Below are positions 1-10,452 of a stretch of 64,000 nucleotides of DNA, one piece after another (the first letter of the stretch is position 1; each line of letters opens with the position of its first letter). The notes beneath the pieces are model-generated. The model was not told the DNA's origin, did no database searches, and saw only the letters and a program-made list of their open reading frames with translations. The translations under genes and the position numbers were made by a program. The DNA is taken from contig JAFAZI010000151.1 in NCBI GenBank assembly GCA_019239875.1, forward strand, positions 1 to 64,000. The letters are read 5' to 3'. This DNA comes from Frankiaceae bacterium (lineage in GTDB: Bacteria; Actinomycetota; Actinomycetes; JAFAQI01).

Positions 1-2
1 AG

Positions 3-401
3 AAGGAAGGTCTGATCGCCGCGTCGCGAAGCGCAGGCGGGCAACGCCGTTATGAGCGCAGCGTGCTGCGCCGGCTCGCCTTCATCCGGGCGGCGCGCAA
101 CGTCGGCCTCTCCCTTGACGAGGTGGCAGAGGCGTTGGCCCTGCTGCCGAATCAGCGCACCCCGACCCGGTCGGACTGGGCGAAGCTGTCACGGGAGTGG
201 CGGGTGAGACTGAACGACCAGATCGCCGGATTGATCGCACTTCGAGACGGGTTGGACTCCTGTATCGGCTGCGGATGCCTGTCGCTGTCGAAGTGCGCCA
301 TGTCGAACCCGGCGGACGTCGCGGCACCTGGCGGGCCGGGCGCTGTCTACCTGCCGAACTCGCTGCGCCGTCATACGATGACCGGACCGCCTCCCGCCTG
401 A
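3..401 (+). CDS. soxR: Redox-sensitive MerR-family regulator SoxR, 5' truncated by window edge
   Basis: Frame 3 open from the window edge: KEGLIAASRSAGGQRRYERSVLRRLAFIRAARNVGLSLDEV...; Fe-S motif CIGCGCLSLSKC. Confidence 0.9.
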   Translation, partial: KEGLIAASRSAGGQRRYERSVLRRLAFIRAARNVGLSLDEVAEALALLPNQRTPTRSDWAKLSREWRVRLNDQIAGLIALRDGLDSCIGCGCLSLSKCAMSNPADVAAPGGPGAVYLPNSLRRHTMTGPPPA

Positions 402-428
402 TCCGACGGACGTCAAAGGTCGTTGCCG

Positions 429-1700
429 ATGAGTGATTCCACCCCCTTCTGGGGACCCGATTTCGACGCACTGACGGCGATCGACCCCGAGATCGCGACG
501 GTGGTGACCGACGAGCTGGACCGGCTGCGGGAGGGCCTCCAGCTCATCGCCAGCGAGAACTTCACGTCGCCGGCTGTGCTGGCGGCACTCGGCTCGACGC
601 TGTCCAACAAGTACGCCGAGGGCTACCCGGGCAAGCGCTACTACGGCGGCTGCGAGGTCGTCGACCGTGCTGAGGAGATCGGGATCGCTCGGGCCAAGTC
701 GCTGTTCGGCGCCGAGCACGCCAACCTGCAACCCCACTCGGGGGCGAGCGCCAACCTCGCGACGTACGCCGCTCTCCTCGCTCCCGGCGACACCGTTCTC
801 GCGATGAGCCTGCCGCACGGCGGCCATCTGACCCACGGCAGCAAGGTCAACTTCTCGGGCAAGTGGTTCAACACCGTCGCGTACGGCGTCCGTGAGGACA
901 CGGAGCTGATCGACTACGACGAGGTGAGGGAGCTCGCGCGCCAGCACCAGCCGAAGATGATCATCTGCGGCGCGACCGCGTACCCCCGGCTGATCGACTT
1001 CGAGGCGTTCCGATCGATCGCCGACGAGGTGGGTGCCTGGCTGATGGTCGACGCCGCGCACTTCATCGGCCTCGTCGCCGGCAAGGCGATCCCAAGTCCA
1101 GTGCCGTACGCCGACGTCGTCACCTTCACGACGCACAAGGTGCTCCGTGGCCCGCGCGGCGGAATGATCGTCTGCAAGGAGGACCTGGCCGCGCGCATCG
1201 ACAAGGCGGTCTTCCCCTTCTGCCAGGGCGGCCCCCTGATGCATGCGGTGGCGGCGAAGGCCGTCGTGCTCAAAGAAGCGGCGACTCCGGAGTACCAGTC
1301 TTACGCGAAGCAGGTCATCGTGAACTCACAGGCGCTCGCGGAGGGCCTCGCTGCCGAAGGAATGCGTCCGGTGTCCGGCGGCACCGACACCCACCTGTCG
1401 CTGATCGATCTCCGCGAGACGGGCGTGACCGGCAAGGATGCCGAGGCCCGGTGCGGGGCGGCCAACATCGTGCTCAACAAGAACGCCATCCCGTTCGATC
1501 CCGAGCCGCCCGCGGTGGCCTCGGGCATCCGGGTCGGCACCGCCGCAGTCACGACGCAGGGCCTCACCGACGGCGACATGAAAGAGGTCGCCGCGCTGAT
1601 CGGGCGCGCGGTTCGCGAATCCGACGGCTCGGCTGCCGCCGAAATCAGTGCTGCGGTTGGTTCACTGGTCTCAGCCCACCCGGCATACCCCAGAGACTGA
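429..1700 (+). CDS. glyA: Serine hydroxymethyltransferase
   Basis: [12 protein letters not shown]...[41 protein letters not shown]-Lys motif [17 protein letters not shown] at 429. Confidence 0.97.
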   Translation: MSDSTPFWGPDFDALTAIDPEIATVVTDELDRLREGLQLIASENFTSPAVLAALGSTLSNKYAEGYPGKRYYGGCEVVDRAEEIGIARAKSLFGAEHANLQPHSGASANLATYAALLAPGDTVLAMSLPHGGHLTHGSKVNFSGKWFNTVAYGVREDTELIDYDEVRELARQHQPKMIICGATAYPRLIDFEAFRSIADEVGAWLMVDAAHFIGLVAGKAIPSPVPYADVVTFTTHKVLRGPRGGMIVCKEDLAARIDKAVFPFCQGGPLMHAVAAKAVVLKEAATPEYQSYAKQVIVNSQALAEGLAAEGMRPVSGGTDTHLSLIDLRETGVTGKDAEARCGAANIVLNKNAIPFDPEPPAVASGIRVGTAAVTTQGLTDGDMKEVAALIGRAVRESDGSAAAEISAAVGSLVSAHPAYPRD

Positions 1701-1712
1701 GGAGGGCGGCCA

Positions 1713-2828
1713 GTGCGCGAGTACGTCCTCACGGGTGTACTCGTCGCTGCCGTCACCTACCTGCTCACGCCGTTCGCGCGACGTCTCGCGATCCGGACCC
1801 ACGCTTTCACCGAGGTGCGCGAGCGGGACGTCCACACGATCCCGACGCCCAGGCTCGGTGGGCTCGCCATGTTCGGCGGCATCTGTGCTGGGTTGCTGCT
1901 CGCGAGCCGGCTGCCGACGCTGCACCGGATCTTCCAGACCAGCGAGGTCGAGGGTGTGCTGTTCGGTGGTGGGGTGCTCGTGCTGCTCGGCGCGGCCGAC
2001 GACCGCTGGGGCCTCGACGCCCTCACCAAGCTGGCCGGCCAGATCCTGGCCGCTGGGGTCATGGTGCTGAAAGGCGTCCAGCTGCTCTTCCTGCCGATTC
2101 CGGGGCACGGCGCGCTGTCCCTCGGATCGGACCTCGGCGTACCGATCACGATCCTGTTCGTCGTGGTGACGATCAACGCGATCAACTTCATCGACGGGCT
2201 CGACGGGCTGGCCGCTGGAGTGGTCGCGATCGCCTCCCTGTCCTTCTTCGCCTACTCCTACCAGTTCTCCGTCGTCCACCATTACGACCACGCGGCCGCG
2301 CCGACCTTGCTCACGGCGGTCCTTGCCGGCGCGTGCATCGGCTTCCTGCCGCACAACTTCAACCCGGCGCGAATCTTCATGGGGGACACCGGGTCGATGC
2401 TGCTCGGCCTGGTGCTCGCCGCCGCGACGCTCAGTCTCACCGGCCAGATCGACCCGAACGCGCTGCCCGGCTTCGCCTTCGCGCCCGGGCTGCTGCCGCT
2501 GCTGCTGCCGCTGGCCGTGTTCGCGATCCCGTTCGGTGACCTCGTGCTCGCCGTCGTACGGCGCAGCCGCGCCGGCCAGGCGCCGTGGGCACCGGACAAG
2601 CGCCACCTGCATCACCGGCTCCTGACGCTGGGGCACTCCCACGCGCGGGCGGTCGTGATGATGTACCTGTGGTCGGCGCTGATCGCCGGGGGCACCGTGA
2701 CGGTCGCGCTCTCGCATGGCCGGCCGCTGCTGGTCATCTCGATGGTGCTGATCCTTGCCGCCGTGCTGATCGTCGCGGTCAACGTGCCTCGGTTGGTCCG
2801 CGCCGCCCGCTACGACGGCGACTTCTGA
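1713..2828 (+). CDS. Undecaprenyl-phosphate GlcNAc-1-phosphate transferase (MraY/WecA family)
   Basis: Multi-TM protein with TPRLGGLAMFGG, DDRWGLDALTKLAGQ, NAINFIDGLDGLAAG, NFNPARIFMGDTGSM. Confidence 0.92.
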   Translation: MREYVLTGVLVAAVTYLLTPFARRLAIRTHAFTEVRERDVHTIPTPRLGGLAMFGGICAGLLLASRLPTLHRIFQTSEVEGVLFGGGVLVLLGAADDRWGLDALTKLAGQILAAGVMVLKGVQLLFLPIPGHGALSLGSDLGVPITILFVVVTINAINFIDGLDGLAAGVVAIASLSFFAYSYQFSVVHHYDHAAAPTLLTAVLAGACIGFLPHNFNPARIFMGDTGSMLLGLVLAAATLSLTGQIDPNALPGFAFAPGLLPLLLPLAVFAIPFGDLVLAVVRRSRAGQAPWAPDKRHLHHRLLTLGHSHARAVVMMYLWSALIAGGTVTVALSHGRPLLVISMVLILAAVLIVAVNVPRLVRAARYDGDF

Positions 2829-2868
2829 CGGGCAGCGGTAGCTCCTGCCGTGGGTCACACGCGGCTCG

Positions 2869-2932
2869 CTTTCCGCGATCTGACGGCGACACGCCGATAC
2901 GCAGCGGCGTGTCGCCGTCAAGTCGCGGAAGG
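2869..2932. terminator. Long inverted repeat (26-bp stem, 2 non-Watson-Crick positions)
   Basis: ttccgcgatctgacggcgacacgccg (2871-2896) / cggcgtgtcgccgtcaagtcgcggaa (2905-2930), 8-nt loop; between the transferase and atpZ. Confidence 0.8.
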
Positions 2933-2952
2933 GTGGCGCGCCGAAACAGGGC

Positions 2953-2958
2953 TAGCGT
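2953..2958 (+). promoter_or_regulatory. Putative -10 box of leaderless promoter for atpZ
   Basis: TAGCGT followed by 6 nt (gcgggc) and GTG at 2965. Confidence 0.5.
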
Positions 2959-2964
2959 GCGGGC

Positions 2965-3237
2965 GTGAGCGAGCCCGGCAAGCAGCAGTCGATGAACCTC
3001 ACGACCCTGCTCGGAGTCGGTGCGATGTTCGGCATCTGCGTCGGCATCGGAGTATTCCTCGGCGTGCTCGCCGACAACGCGGCCGGGACCTCACCCCTGC
3101 TCGCATTGCTCGGAACCCTCGTTGGTATCTTGGGCGGTGCCGGGGGCGCATTCCAGGTCATCCGGCCCTATACCCGCAGCAGCACGGCTGCACCCCGACC
3201 AGCCGAACCAGACGACGATGTCCGATCCGACCGGTGA
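2965..3237 (+). CDS. AtpZ/AtpI-family small membrane protein
   Basis: 90 aa, two TM helices, GVFLGVLADNAAGTSPLLALLGTLVGILGGAGGAFQVIRPY; first gene of the atp cluster. Confidence 0.75.
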   Translation: MSEPGKQQSMNLTTLLGVGAMFGICVGIGVFLGVLADNAAGTSPLLALLGTLVGILGGAGGAFQVIRPYTRSSTAAPRPAEPDDDVRSDR

Positions 3238-3247
3238 GAGGAATACG

Positions 3248-3640
3248 GTGGCCCTCGACGCTCAATGGAGCGCCGTAGCGCGTGGGTATCGCAATGCGTT
3301 GATCCTCGCCGCAGTGCTCGGCGCGATCGCAGTCGGCCTCGGGTTCGCCGTTCACGAGCCACTCGTCGGGCCGTTCATCTGCGTTGGTCTCGGGCTCGGC
3401 GGCTACAACGCTCGCAAGCTCTGGAACGACACCACGTCGCTGGACCCGACGGCCGACCACCCGCGTGGCGCCGTCATGAAGACCTCCCTGTCACGGCTCG
3501 GGATCATCACCGTGTTCGCCGTCCTGGTCGCGCTGGTCTATCGCCAGGACGGCTGGGCGGTCTTCGTCGGACTCGTCGCGTTCCAGCTCGTGATGATGTC
3601 GCTGCTGGTCAAGCCGCTTCGTCGGGTGGTCGCGCCGTGA
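3248..3640 (+). CDS. AtpI-like membrane protein of the ATP synthase operon (start 3248 GTG, or 3218 ATG)
   Basis: Four-TM hydrophobic protein immediately 5' of atpB; MALDAQWSAVARGYRNALILAAVLGAIAVGLGFAVH... Confidence 0.65.
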   Translation: MALDAQWSAVARGYRNALILAAVLGAIAVGLGFAVHEPLVGPFICVGLGLGGYNARKLWNDTTSLDPTADHPRGAVMKTSLSRLGIITVFAVLVALVYRQDGWAVFVGLVAFQLVMMSLLVKPLRRVVAP

Positions 3641-4377
3641 CGCCGGCCATCGTCGCGCTGCCGGCCGCGAGCATCTCCGTCGGTGATCACCCCGAGTGGC
3701 ACTTCCTCGGGCTGACGTTCAACGTCGACACGATGTACACGACGGTGTTGGCCGCCGCGCTGACCGTCGGGTTGCTCTGGTTCGTCGCGCGCAAGGCCAC
3801 CAGCGGCGTACCAGGCCGGCTTCAGATCGTGACCGAGCTCGTGCTCAGCCAGTCGAAGGCCTACATCGAGGACGCGGTCGGGCACGACGTCCCGAAGTGG
3901 CTGGTCCCGCTCGGCGCCACACTGTTCTTCTTCATCTTGTTCTGCAACTGGCTGGCCTGGATCCCGAGCGGCCATCACCCGGAGCGCCTCGCGCCGCCGA
4001 CCGCGGACACGAACCTCGTCTACGCGCTCACGGTGACGGTGATCATCCTCTACACGTACCTCGGCGTGAAGCGGAAGGGCGGGCGTTATGTGGGGGACTG
4101 GTTCACGGTCAAGCCGGCGATCCGGCGCCCGATCCTGATCCTCGAGCAGGTCATGAACCCGCTCTCGCTCTCCCTCCGACTTTTCGGCAACATCTTCGCC
4201 GGCGGCATCATGCTGGGCGTCATCGCGCTGCTGCCGTTCTATCTGTTCCCGCTGTACGGCGCGGCGGACTTCATCTGGCGCCTGTTCGACTCCGGCCTGA
4301 TCGCCCCGATCCAGGCCTTCATCTACTCGTTCCTGACGATCTTGTACTTCGGATTCGCAACCGCGGAAGAGCACTGA
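3637..4377 (+). CDS. atpB: F0F1 ATP synthase subunit a
   Basis: EQVMNPLSLSLRLFGNIFAGGIML, PIQAFIYSFLTILYFGFATAEEH; GTG start overlaps upstream stop. Confidence 0.96.
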   Translation: MTPAIVALPAASISVGDHPEWHFLGLTFNVDTMYTTVLAAALTVGLLWFVARKATSGVPGRLQIVTELVLSQSKAYIEDAVGHDVPKWLVPLGATLFFFILFCNWLAWIPSGHHPERLAPPTADTNLVYALTVTVIILYTYLGVKRKGGRYVGDWFTVKPAIRRPILILEQVMNPLSLSLRLFGNIFAGGIMLGVIALLPFYLFPLYGAADFIWRLFDSGLIAPIQAFIYSFLTILYFGFATAEEH

Positions 4378-4404
4378 CGCGCCACCCGGCGTGTTCGCAT
4401 CTAA

Positions 4405-4674
<270 letters not shown>

Positions 4675-4683
4675 GCGGCGCTC

Positions 4684-5331
4684 GTGTCACTCGCGTCTGT
4701 CGCCGTCTGGCTGCACCTGGCCGCGGCATCACCCTCGCCGAGCCCCTCGGGGTCGGTCCTGAAGGACCAGTGCGTCGACTCCGCCACGAAGCAGGTGGTC
4801 GCGTGCCCGACGAGCAACTTCCTGGTGCCCAACGGGACGTTCATCTTCGAGTGGATCGTCTTCATCCTGCTGCTGGTCTTCCTCGCTCGAAAGGTCATCC
4901 CGCGGATCATCGCGATGATCGACCAGCGCCAGGACACCATCAAGAAGCAGTTCGACGAGGCAGAGGCGGCCAGGGCGCGGCTCGAGGCCGCTGAGCGTGA
5001 GTACTCCGAGGCGCTCGCCGAAACCCGGCGGGAGTCGACGAGGCTGCGTGAACAGGCTCAGTCGGAGCGGGCGGAGATCGTCGAGGAAGCTCGATCGGAG
5101 GCTCAGGCCCGGGTCGACGAGATGCTCGCGAGCGCGTCGGAGCGCATCGCGACCGAGCGACAGCAGGCGATCCTCGCGCTGCGCAATGAGATCGGCGAGC
5201 TTGCCACCACTCTCGCTGAACGCATCGTGCACACCTCGCTCGCCGACGATGCCCGGCACCGCCAGCTCGTCGCTGACTTCATCGCCGGCGTCGGCGCGGA
5301 ACAGACCGCGACGGCGGGTGACAACACGTAA
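4684..5331 (+). CDS. atpF: F0F1 ATP synthase subunit b
   Basis: TM segment FEWIVFILLLVFLARKVIPRII followed by long charged coiled coil. Confidence 0.95.
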   Translation: MSLASVAVWLHLAAASPSPSPSGSVLKDQCVDSATKQVVACPTSNFLVPNGTFIFEWIVFILLLVFLARKVIPRIIAMIDQRQDTIKKQFDEAEAARARLEAAEREYSEALAETRRESTRLREQAQSERAEIVEEARSEAQARVDEMLASASERIATERQQAILALRNEIGELATTLAERIVHTSLADDARHRQLVADFIAGVGAEQTATAGDNT

Positions 5332-6149
5332 TGCAGGGCGCCAGCCGTGACTCTCTCGCCGCGCTTCGCGAACAGCTCCCGACCGACGGCGAACTGACAG
5401 AGCTCTCGGAGCAGCTGTACGCCGTCGTGTCGCTGCTGACCGTGCAGGCGTCGTTGCGGCGGGCGCTGTCCGACCCGGCCTCGGCCGAGGCCACGAAGGT
5501 CGGCGTCGTCGACAGCCTGTTCGGCTCGCGGCTGAACGACGCGGCGCTTGAGCTCGTGAGGGAAGCGGCCCGGCGGCGCTGGTCGCAGCCGCGGGACCTG
5601 CTCGACTCGCTCGAGACGCTGGCCGTCGACGCCGCGCTCGCTGCGGCGGAGGGCGCCGGCGACCTCGACAGCGTCGAGGACGAGCTGTTCCGGTTCGAGC
5701 GAATCCTGGATGCCGAGCCGGAGCTGCGGGCGGCCCTGACCAACCGGAACTACCCGGCCGAGGCGAAGCAGCAGATGTTGCACCGCCTGCTCGACGGCAA
5801 GGTCAACGCCGTGACGTTCAACCTGCTCGAGCGCGCGGTCCTCGAGCCGCGGGGCCGCACCATCGAGCGGGCACTTCGCGACCTGTCGAGCCTTGCCGCC
5901 CAGCGTCGCGAACGGTTGATCGCCCACGTGACCAGCGCGGTTGAGCTGACCGAGGACGAGCAGCGAGACCTGATCGCTGCGCTCGGCCGAGCGTTCTCCC
6001 ACGACGTCCGGCTCCAGGTGGTCGTCGACCCCTCGATCGTCGGGGGGCTCACCGTTCGAATCGGCGACGAGATCATCGACGCCAGCGTTGCCCGTCAGCT
6101 CGACGAGGCGCGCCGCAAACTGACCGGCAAGTCGGGCTCACGGGCCTAG
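5331..6149 (+). CDS. atpH: F0F1 ATP synthase subunit delta
   Basis: [23 protein letters not shown]..., C-terminal [35 protein letters not shown]. Confidence 0.95.
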   Translation: MQGASRDSLAALREQLPTDGELTELSEQLYAVVSLLTVQASLRRALSDPASAEATKVGVVDSLFGSRLNDAALELVREAARRRWSQPRDLLDSLETLAVDAALAAAEGAGDLDSVEDELFRFERILDAEPELRAALTNRNYPAEAKQQMLHRLLDGKVNAVTFNLLERAVLEPRGRTIERALRDLSSLAAQRRERLIAHVTSAVELTEDEQRDLIAALGRAFSHDVRLQVVVDPSIVGGLTVRIGDEIIDASVARQLDEARRKLTGKSGSRA

Positions 6150-6183
6150 GCCGGACGACGAAACACCGATTGAGGAGCACTCA

Positions 6184-7860
6184 GTGACCGAGTTGAGCAT
6201 TCGCCCCGAGGAGATCCGCGAGGCGCTGGAGGGGATCGTCTCCTCCTACGACCCGCAGGTCTCCCGCGACGAGGTCGGCATCGTCACCGACACCGGTGAC
6301 GGAATCGCCCGGGTCGAGGGCCTGCACTCCGCGATGACCAACGAGCTCCTCGAGTTCGAAGGTGGCCTGCTGGGCATCGCCCTGAACCTCGACGTCCGAG
6401 AGATCGGCTGCGTCATCCTCGGCGAGGCGCAGGGCATCGAAGAGGGCCAACAGGTCCGTCGTACCGGTCAGGTCCTCTCGGTACCGGTCGGTGACGGCTT
6501 CCTCGGCCGCGTCGTCGATCCGCTGGGTCGCCCGCTGGACGGCAAGGGTGACATCGAGTCCAGCGAGCGCCGCGAGCTCGAGCTGCAGGCCCCCAACGTC
6601 ATGGCTCGCCAGCCGGTGAAGGAGCCGCTGCAGACCGGCATCAAGGCGATCGACGCCATGACCGCCATCGGTCGCGGCCAGCGCCAGCTGATCATCGGCG
6701 ACCGGCAGACCGGCAAGACCGCGGTCGCGCTCGACGCGATCATCAACCAGCGGGACGGCTGGAAGAGCGGCGACAAGAAGCAGATCGTGAAGTGCGTCTA
6801 CGTCGCGATCGGCCAGAAGGCGTCGACGGTGGCCCAGGTCCAGGCGGCACTCGAGGAAGCCGGCGCGATGGAGTACACCACCATCGTGGCGGCCCCTGCG
6901 GCGTTCCCGGCCGCGTTCAAGTACATCGCCCCGTACGCCGGCTCCGCGATCGCGCAGCACTGGATGTACAACGGCGAGCACGCGCTCATCGTCTTCGATG
7001 ACCTGTCCAAGCAGGCCGACTCCTACCGCAACATCTCGCTGCTGCTGCGTCGCCCGGCCGGCCGTGAGGCCTACCCCGGCGACGTGTTCTACCTGCACAG
7101 TCGCCTCCTCGAGCGTTGCGCGAAGCTCTCCGACGACCTCGGCGGCGGCTCGCTCACGGGCCTGCCGATCATCGAGACCAAGGGCAACGACGTGTCGGCC
7201 TACATCCCGACGAACGTCATCTCGATCACCGACGGCCAGATCTTCCTCGAGACGGACCTGTTCAACTCCGGCGTCCGCCCGGCGATCAACGTCGGCGTGT
7301 CGGTCTCCCGGGTCGGCGGCAACGCGCAGACCAAGGCGATGAAGGGCGTCGCCGGCCGGCTCCGCCTGGACCTCGCGCAGTACCGCGAGCTGGAGGCCTT
7401 CTCGGCGTTCGGGTCCGACCTGGACAAGGCGTCGAAGGCCCAGCTCGAGCGTGGCAAGCGGCTGGTCGAGCTGCTCAAGCAGCCCCAGTACACGCCGTAC
7501 TCGGTTGAGCGTCAGGTGGTTTCGGTGTGGGCCGGGACCTCCGGCGCTGTCGACGACGTGCCGGTCGAGGACATCTCGAAGTTCGAGCGTGAGTTCCTCG
7601 AGTACGTCGGTCGCCAGCACAAGGGCATCTACGACGAGATCCTGTCGGGCGCCAAGGTCGAGGGCGGGCTCCAAGAGTCGCTCGAGACGGCGATCGCCGA
7701 CTTCAAGAAGACGTTCGAGACCTCCTCAGGTGAGGCGATCGGCGGGGACGCCCCGAAGCCGGGCAGCGATGCCGTGAAGGCCGAGGAAAGCAACGACTCG
7801 GACGACGATGCCAGCTCCGACGCCACCGCCCCCGACGACAAAGCCTCGGCTGAGAGCTGA
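6184..7860 (+). CDS. atpA: F0F1 ATP synthase subunit alpha, with acidic C-terminal tail
   Basis: [24 protein letters not shown]-like [27 protein letters not shown]; tail [29 protein letters not shown]. Confidence 0.98.
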   Translation: MTELSIRPEEIREALEGIVSSYDPQVSRDEVGIVTDTGDGIARVEGLHSAMTNELLEFEGGLLGIALNLDVREIGCVILGEAQGIEEGQQVRRTGQVLSVPVGDGFLGRVVDPLGRPLDGKGDIESSERRELELQAPNVMARQPVKEPLQTGIKAIDAMTAIGRGQRQLIIGDRQTGKTAVALDAIINQRDGWKSGDKKQIVKCVYVAIGQKASTVAQVQAALEEAGAMEYTTIVAAPAAFPAAFKYIAPYAGSAIAQHWMYNGEHALIVFDDLSKQADSYRNISLLLRRPAGREAYPGDVFYLHSRLLERCAKLSDDLGGGSLTGLPIIETKGNDVSAYIPTNVISITDGQIFLETDLFNSGVRPAINVGVSVSRVGGNAQTKAMKGVAGRLRLDLAQYRELEAFSAFGSDLDKASKAQLERGKRLVELLKQPQYTPYSVERQVVSVWAGTSGAVDDVPVEDISKFEREFLEYVGRQHKGIYDEILSGAKVEGGLQESLETAIADFKKTFETSSGEAIGGDAPKPGSDAVKAEESNDSDDDASSDATAPDDKASAES

Positions 7861-7868
7861 TCTGAGCC

Positions 7869-10252
<2,384 letters not shown>

Positions 10253-10325
10253 CGGGTGAACTTTTCGCGTGCCACCGCCCGCGGGGGCATCGGTGAGCGT
10301 GCGGTGTGGCTCGCGTCACATAAAT

Positions 10326-10345
10326 AGTGTCAGTTTGCTGACACT
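10326..10345. promoter_or_regulatory. Perfect inverted repeat AGTGTCAG-tttg-CTGACACT upstream of the sedolisin gene (operator or hairpin)
   Basis: 8-bp arms, 4-nt loop, about 110 bp 5' of the sedolisin start. Confidence 0.5.
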
Positions 10346-10452
10346 GGTACTTGCGCGATCGGGCCTGGGGGGCAAGACTGCGCACGAAACTCTCCGTAAT
10401 CACGGGGTGGAGGGGCGTTCCGCGCATTCAGCGGACCAAGGGGGAAAGACAC

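Noticed and set aside
2869-2932. Long palindrome as IS end or MITE
   Set aside because: No transposase or flanking target-site duplication visible; position between operons fits a terminator, although a palindrome family is proposed for three other elements
6181-7674. 497-aa minus-strand ORF opposite atpA
   Set aside because: Antisense ORF typical of high-GC codon bias; low-complexity L/R/D/V composition, no domain, and atpA is certain
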